Below, piece after piece: positions 58,101 through 64,000 of a stretch of DNA of 64,000 nt. The stretch lies in the NCBI GenBank assembly GCA_950295325.1, contig OX485804.1, forward strand, positions 1,674,001 to 1,738,000. The letters run 5' to 3'. Source of the DNA: Polytrichum commune. Its lineage: Eukaryota; Streptophyta; Polytrichopsida; Polytrichales; Polytrichaceae. Each line of letters opens with the position of its first letter. The first letter of the stretch is position 1. Under the pieces are notes generated by a model that made no database searches, was not told where the DNA came from, and saw nothing but the letters and a program-made list of their open reading frames with translations. The translations under genes and the position numbers were made by a program.

Positions 58101-61100
58101 TGGTAACGGCTTAGACCAGCAGTCAAGGAAGCAATAAGATGGACTTGGCTATATTTCCCTTTGTAGACCTTCATGAAACATTTCAGCAGAAAACCCTCAC
58201 ACTCACTCCAGGGGAGCTTCCTCAACTGCCGCAAGACCCGCTCAATTGATGTCTTATCAAGATCTGCAAACAGCAACTTCCGAATGTACTGCCAAGAAAA
58301 TTAGCAATGTCAGTACGTGCTGAGATGCCACAAGAGTAATCATAAATTGGTAGGAAAGGGAAGATAGGATGACCCAGTATATCCCTACCTGATGCAATGG
58401 TGGGCGAACTTTGGAGACACGAGCAGACCTCTCAGGGGGCTTGCACTGGTAGTAGGCGTTCTCTACCAGAGTGCTGTGACGCGCATCCAAATTCTTGACA
58501 TTCTTCAGACGCATGATAATATCAAGCATATTCCCCATGCGCAAGGCTGTGTCTGGAAATCGGTACAGAAATCTCCCAGAAGTTTCCAACAAGTTGCAAG
58601 CAACATCGATATTGTGGTGTGTAAAATCATCCAGACATGACTGTAAAATCACCCATACAAATTGCACTATTCAGTGCACTGGAATGACACAATCTACTAA
58701 CAAATAAATAGCCGGCCAAAATTGAAACAAACTGGAAGACATCCAACCCTCGACATCTAATATCTTCCAAGTATTCAAATCCAATCATACAGGTAGTAAG
58801 CAAGACAGCTCGCAAGGTGCAATGACCAATTAAAGCAACAGCAGAATATACATCAAGTTTATCTACTCTTCTGTAATGAGGTCCCCTAGAGAACAAACCA
58901 CAACAATTCGGTGAGTAGACTAATGCAAGCTGAAAATAGAATGAGCCACTCACAAATAGCAGAAAAGAACAAAAAATGGAATCTAAATTTCTTAAGGAAT
59001 AGCAATGACGATGGGGGAAAATGAAACACCTTCAAGCAACTGAATATAAGGCCTGGTGGTGCAACTTTAAATTTGGCAAGTTCACCTAGAAAGCGAATGT
59101 TCCTGATCTTGGTCTCAATATTCATTTGGTCCTGTGAAAGAATCAAAACTCAGATAAATTAGTGACACACAAAAAGGATGGTGATATATATTGCACCTGG
59201 AGAAAGGAAAAGTGCATAACAACCCATGGATGCACCTCACAATTCCAGCAAAAGATTACATAAGTACAAACAGAGCAGGCCAAGGTTAGCTACACTTTCA
59301 ATGTTAATCGTGACAACACAAGTATCTTCAATGTCACAGGAAGGATATGGAGAGACAAAGGGGAAAAATAACCTTCTTATTCATTAGAAAATTGAATTCC
59401 TCCTCTAGCAGTTGGAGGATCATTGGAGTCACATCCTTCATACAAGTAGACAAGGTAGCAATCATGCGAGAGTAATATGGAATAAGCTCCAAAGAAGTGC
59501 GGGGAACATTGAAAAGGGTCCGCACTAGCTTCTTCCGACTGCTCTTTGAGTTCAAATAGCAGAAGTCTACCTGTTCAAACATAGGGAATACACTGGTTTT
59601 GGCACAAATTCGATAGCGGAAGAGGCCATAGGTATATATAACTGCTTCAGTCCAAGCACAAGCAATACATATAATATTCTCAAAAGAACACCTAATACTT
59701 AAAGAAGTTATGAAGCAACATAATGTTCTTTGAGATACATAAAAATAAAAATAAATCTTCGATAGAGTTATGAGATGGCAGAACTGTAGCAGGAGCATTG
59801 GCTATAAAACAAAAATCCCCTCATTACAAAACAAATGGAAACTCCCAATAGAAGGACATATTGCCACTAGGTGATTAACAAGCACTCTACCGTGAGTTGG
59901 TCGATAAGATCCCGACTGACACAGCCAGGAAGCCTTTGCAGGAGACTGTCAAGACTAGCACCTTCAACACCTTTCACCTTCTCCTTTTCCATCTCCTTCT
60001 CCACCTTTTTCTCCCCCTCCTTGTCTTTTTCTTTGCCCTTTTCCTTCTCTGGATCCCGGGTTTTAGAAAATTCATCCTTGTCTTTCTCCTTGGGCTTGTC
60101 AGGAGGGGCAGATAGCTTATCATCTGATATAGTAGGCGGTATCTCTAAGAGATGGGTTTCTATTTCATCTGTTGCTGTGCTGACAGCTTGCTCAGGCTCC
60201 TGTCAGCAATAGAATGATGTCAACCACAAAACCTACATGTATACTGTCCTTAAACACAACTAAACACCAGGGAATTTTAGACACCTACCGGTTCTGTACC
60301 CTTCTGTGACGCCTCAGCACCCTTCGGTTCAGCTTCTCCAAGTAAGACGGCAGGAACAAATGCTCTGCCAAAAGGAAAGCAAAGTCAGTAACAAGTTCCT
60401 TCAAGGATAGTGTCCTGATTACACACACTCCACCTCATTGTTTACACAGCTATATATATCCAGAATATACTCAATCCATGGATAATGTGACCACAAAAAA
60501 GCACCATCTCTGAGTAATGATTCAATTCGGAGTCACCAACTTTGCCTCCAAAAAGTCCACCCTTGCCTCAAATCCTGGACTACATTGATTCATGCCCATC
60601 CTAGAAGATCCTATTTGCATCTAAAGTTCAAAATCTTACCGAACAGGTAAACATCTCATAAAATGTTTAAACTGATGGACAGTTACAAAGTATTACAACA
60701 AAAGGGGGACCTTCACATTCAAGGCATAGTGAAGTTAGTAACCTTAAATCTGGCAGGCTCTCATAAAAGGAACGAGTGTCCTCATCATCCCAAATAGGCT
60801 CTGGAGCTGCAGGCTCCTTCCCTACAGACTGCGAGGCACCATCATCTCCAGAGGTCATGCGTGTAGTATGGCCATCTTCTGGCATAACTGGAGGCTGGGT
60901 GTCCATTGCTTCTGCCAGTCTGCTCACAGCAGATCCATTTACTTGTCATCAGTGTCAACAAGACATGCTTAAGACACAAAAGAGAACCTAGATACCATTG
61001 GAGGGTCTGTCACAATTACACCTTCAGTCCAGGATTCTATACATGTTCACCATTAATAGTCACAGACATCCAACTATTTATCAAGAAACATTCCTTGCTC

Positions 61101-64000
61101 TACAACCAGCACGAAAGTTATACAATGTAGCCATTCAGTAAAATGATCAGCTACACCTTAGAGAGGCTTCTCATGAGTATTTCTTTGTTGCCTGATAAGA
61201 ATTGAAACTTACGAGCATATATTGCGGAAAAGATGCTCATAAGACTTCCGGAGCTTTTCATAAGCAGTCGCATTATCCTCACTAAGCTCTCCTTTAGCAT
61301 TCAGCATTCTTGCGTTCTCTTGTTCCAAGTGCCGTAATGCCTGTAAGCATTTCATAGACATTATGTACCTCTGGAAGACTGGAAAGTCTACCTACCATGT
61401 GCAGTTTGATTAAACATGATGTGAAACCTACACATTCATGAACTTACAAGTCTTTGCAAGTCAGTACTTTCAAAACCACGAAAAGAATTGAATTAGCATA
61501 TTAGGAACACACCGGATGCAATCTTTTTACTTGCTGTGACATGCTAAATTATGAGTAACATGAAACATTTTTGACAATGTTGTCCAGTAAAAGCTGGTCA
61601 ATCACACTCTAAAAAGTTGCTTGTTTATCTACTCAAATTCGATATGAGTTTGTCAGAGAGAAATCTATGTGTCCAAGGCAGAGGGCACATACAGCTTAAC
61701 CATCAAACTGTAAGCATGTCTTTATCAAGCTTAAAGTAACGGATCATCACTGCCTCCACTGTAAACGGGTAATCACAAGTATATTTCAGTGGCATCCATA
61801 TAAATGACAAGCGACAGCAAACATAGAACATAGTTCACATTTGCAAAGCAAGAAAAACATACCGCATGCTCTGATTGAAGGAGTTCAACCACTGCATCTA
61901 GAAATGATTGAAACAGCTTGCGCAGGAGTTTCTTTTGATCTACTGTCATGCTCAGCTCCTTATAAAGCTGCACAAATGCCAGGGGACTATTAGCAAAGCA
62001 ATTCAAGATGATGCCTTTCACATTAAGAAATTCCTTTGGAATGTGCTATCTACATAGACTTGTGAAATGCAATACCTCTTCTTGTCCATCTTGTGTATTC
62101 AGCGGAAGGCCTAGAAGACCCCTTCCTTGCCTTGCAAAGCTAACCAGCAGCGAAAGGTTGGTCTGAGTCGTCTCTCGATCCCGCAAATGTTCGCTACTTG
62201 CAAGATCTTTTATGATGTTAATGAACATACTTCCATCCTCAAGGACTCCACAAAAATATAGTTCCATCAAAAGCCTGAGTGTGCTGCGCTTCTTCATTGC
62301 CCTTGAGCTCCGGTCACCATCAATATCATCTCCCTTCCCAGGAAAGAACAATTTCAGCAGCCCTGCTAGAAGGGTTGGTGCAAAGTCTTTATATCTTTGA
62401 TGAAGCAAGGAGCACACCTGCAATTTGTAGATGTCAGAATAAATGGCTTGAGTAACACCAAATCTGTTACTAGGCTTCTTTCGAAGCACACTATCTTATT
62501 GAGAGATTCTTCTACTTGCGTGAAGCTGCAGTAAGATCATACCACATTGATTTGTGTAAAACATCAAACGTGCCCATTTACATTAAATTGAAACAAGGCA
62601 GTACTCGTGCCTGATCAGTCCTTAGATGGAGATAGTAACCATCGAATTTGAACCTGAAGAACACAGGGATAGGTACCTGTACAGCTGCATTGATATCTGA
62701 ACTCTTCAACTTGGCATCCAAAATAGCAGTCACTGCCTCGCTCACAAACTTGCTCAAATTGACCACCCGTAGATCCTCCAACAAACCTTCTTTCTGTTCC
62801 TCATTGATCTGCTTCAACTTTTTAATTACTGCTGTATTGCGCTTAATGCTCGAGTCTAGAGTCTTGAAGAAGCTGGCATCTGGAACTTACGCCAATAAGC
62901 AGATCAGAAGTGTATGTACATCATGCATACAAGTTCTGTCCTGAACGAAAGGAAACCTTTGTGGCATGACCGCCACGCATAATGTTAGGGCAATTCGAAG
63001 ATGTGCGAGAATTGGATTAAGTGTGCAGGGGTGGTCACCTGGTCTATCCGGTGACAAATTTGCTTGACGTAAGGCACGCTTCCCCTCTGCCGACTTCTTA
63101 ATCTCCTCTGCACGGGCAAGAGCCTCCTACAAAAACCCAACACCGAGAACCCTAACTCGTTAACACAATTCATCACAGTTTCTAAAACACCATACTACAC
63201 CATACAGACAATCAAGGGTCGTCTACACTAGGGGTGGTTGTGGTTGTGGTTTTATTGTCTTTGATTCCATTTCCATGGAGAATGCATTACAGATGTCGCC
63301 ATAGTCACAACCACGCTCTACCCCCATCAACCCCCTACTCCCAATGGTTAACCGCGTGGGGGTAAATGTTGCGTCATGCTCATGTGGCATCATTACTAGA
63401 GATATTCAATACCAAAGTCCCAAACAATACAATTGAGGAAGAATTGAGGAGGCAAACACTTAAAACACTCCCAAACAATACAAACCCAACAAGAATAATA
63501 ACCACTCCAATTTCTTATTGAATCCAAGGTATAAGTAACCACTCGTGGGGTGGTTGTTCGTGCTCATGCGGCATCATCACTAGAGAGCTTCAAGATTCGG
63601 GAGGCAAACAACACTGCACTGTAATACAAGACCGACAATTCTAATAATCACTTCAATTTCTAATGGAATCCAAGACATAAACCAATGATAGATGACAATG
63701 ATTTAGAAGACCGACCCCTATATTAAGCACATCCACAAGGATTCGCACAAGACAGATGTGAATGGAAAGAAAGAAAAAAAATCATAGCTGTGGTTGCTTG
63801 TTGTGGTTAACCACAACCACAAGCACATTTTGTAGTGTAAACGACCCTTGAGGAGGCCAGATTCGACGTCTAGAGGATCCACTTGAAACACCAAATAGCT
63901 CATCCACAATTCCCAACCTCATCTTCGTCTTTGCTCCGATGGTGGCCCGTCTCGCCAGCATGTTCATCGTCATCATGCGCGGCAGCAGGAGCTCCAACTC
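55191..64000 (-). CDS. UPF2: UPF2, regulator of nonsense-mediated mRNA decay (N terminus cut by window edge)
   Basis: Seventeen coding exons on the minus strand: >64,000-63,918; 63,126-63,039; 62,879-62,677; 62,417-62,076; 61,967-61,863; 61,340-61,213; 60,919-60,743; 60,364-60,289; 60,199-59,891; 59,570-59,373; 59,131-59,030; 58,640-58,389; 58,288-58,070; 57,787-57,617; 57,237-57,052; 56,513-56,141; 55,834-55,191. All junctions are GT-AG with matching phases, giving about 1,216 residues (Arabidopsis UPF2 is about 1,180). Three MIF4G repeats lie at roughly residues 70-310 (SSIKRNTAVIKKLKQINEEQ), 440-620 (RNIRFLGELAKFKVAPPGLI) and 640-880 (RRIAYMRFLGELYSYRLID). A Lys/Glu-rich linker lies near 450, an acidic stretch (EEEEEEEDKYPDHDDEG) near 1,000, the Upf1-binding region at about 1,040-1,150, and a Gly/Arg-rich tail at the end. 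UPF2 bridges UPF1 and exon-junction-bound UPF3 in the cytoplasm. No stop or frameshift occurs, so it appears functional. Confidence 0.96.
56551..56925. mobile_element. MITE in a UPF2 intron (ACTACACTAAATAC family)
   Basis: The left end 'ctacactaaatacaatattt' and the complement of the right end 'gatattcagtgtcacc' are loosely inverted. It lies wholly inside the intron between 56,514 and 57,051. Interior words ('ttttatgtcact-tggtgac', 'cttatgaataagt') match 25,147-25,505. Confidence 0.5.
63212..63851. mobile_element. TIR element in the first visible UPF2 intron, 640 bp
   Basis: Ends TCAAGGGTCGTCTACACTA and TAGTGTAAACGACCCTTGA are inverted with one mismatch. They resemble the PIF-like ends at 47,320 (GGGCCGCTTTACACTA). 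No clean target duplication. Two inner direct repeats carry 'gcatcat-actagaga' (about 63,388 and 63,569). It fills most of the 791-bp intron. Confidence 0.7.

Noticed and set aside
1-64000. CRISPR arrays, bacterial operons, rRNA and tRNA genes
   Set aside because: The tandem arrays have no regular short spacers, the genes are spliced, and no rRNA segments or tRNA cloverleafs were recognised.

Overview
This window is nuclear DNA of a land plant. The evidence is a spliced UPF2 gene with GT-AG introns, a BURP-domain gene (a family known only from plants), plant-type L1 and Mutator elements, and long AT-rich intergenic DNA built from nested transposons. I cannot place the lineage within land plants from the sequence alone.

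Layout. 1-3,880 holds a degraded fragment of the UPF2 downstream region, a 0.86-kb-spaced direct repeat and a two-exon BURP-domain gene on the minus strand. 4,690-23,560 is one old L1-type LINE on the minus strand, split by younger insertions. The largest is a 12.2-kb Mutator-like element (6,001-18,169) with 79-bp terminal inverted repeats, a 10-bp target duplication, an uninterrupted 875-residue SWIM-type transposase and, facing it, an uninterrupted 1,157-residue gene ending in a ULP1-type (C48) protease domain. Two hAT-type non-autonomous elements with perfect 8-bp target duplications also sit in the L1. 23,560-31,040 and 36,700-41,600 are repeat-rich DNA in which two blocks occur twice.

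31,050-36,713 and 50,430-56,163 are two direct copies of a 5.7-kb block. The right copy carries the 3' end of the real UPF2 gene, and the left copy is a truncated pseudogene fragment. 41,608-46,866 is a non-LTR retrotransposon of a different kind (RNase H, zinc knuckle, putative restriction-enzyme-like endonuclease), itself hit by two hAT-type MITEs and a solo LTR. 47,082-49,139 is a second Mutator-type end containing a PIF/Harbinger-like element with TAA duplications, followed by a small TIR element. 55,191-64,000 is UPF2 on the minus strand; 17 coding exons can be read, with only the extreme N terminus outside the window.

The host genes are unrelated: an RNA-surveillance factor and a secreted or cell-wall BURP protein. 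The Mutator element's two genes probably belong to one element, although the role of its protease is unknown. Because several insertions are missing from a paralogous copy in the same window, the order of events can be read directly.
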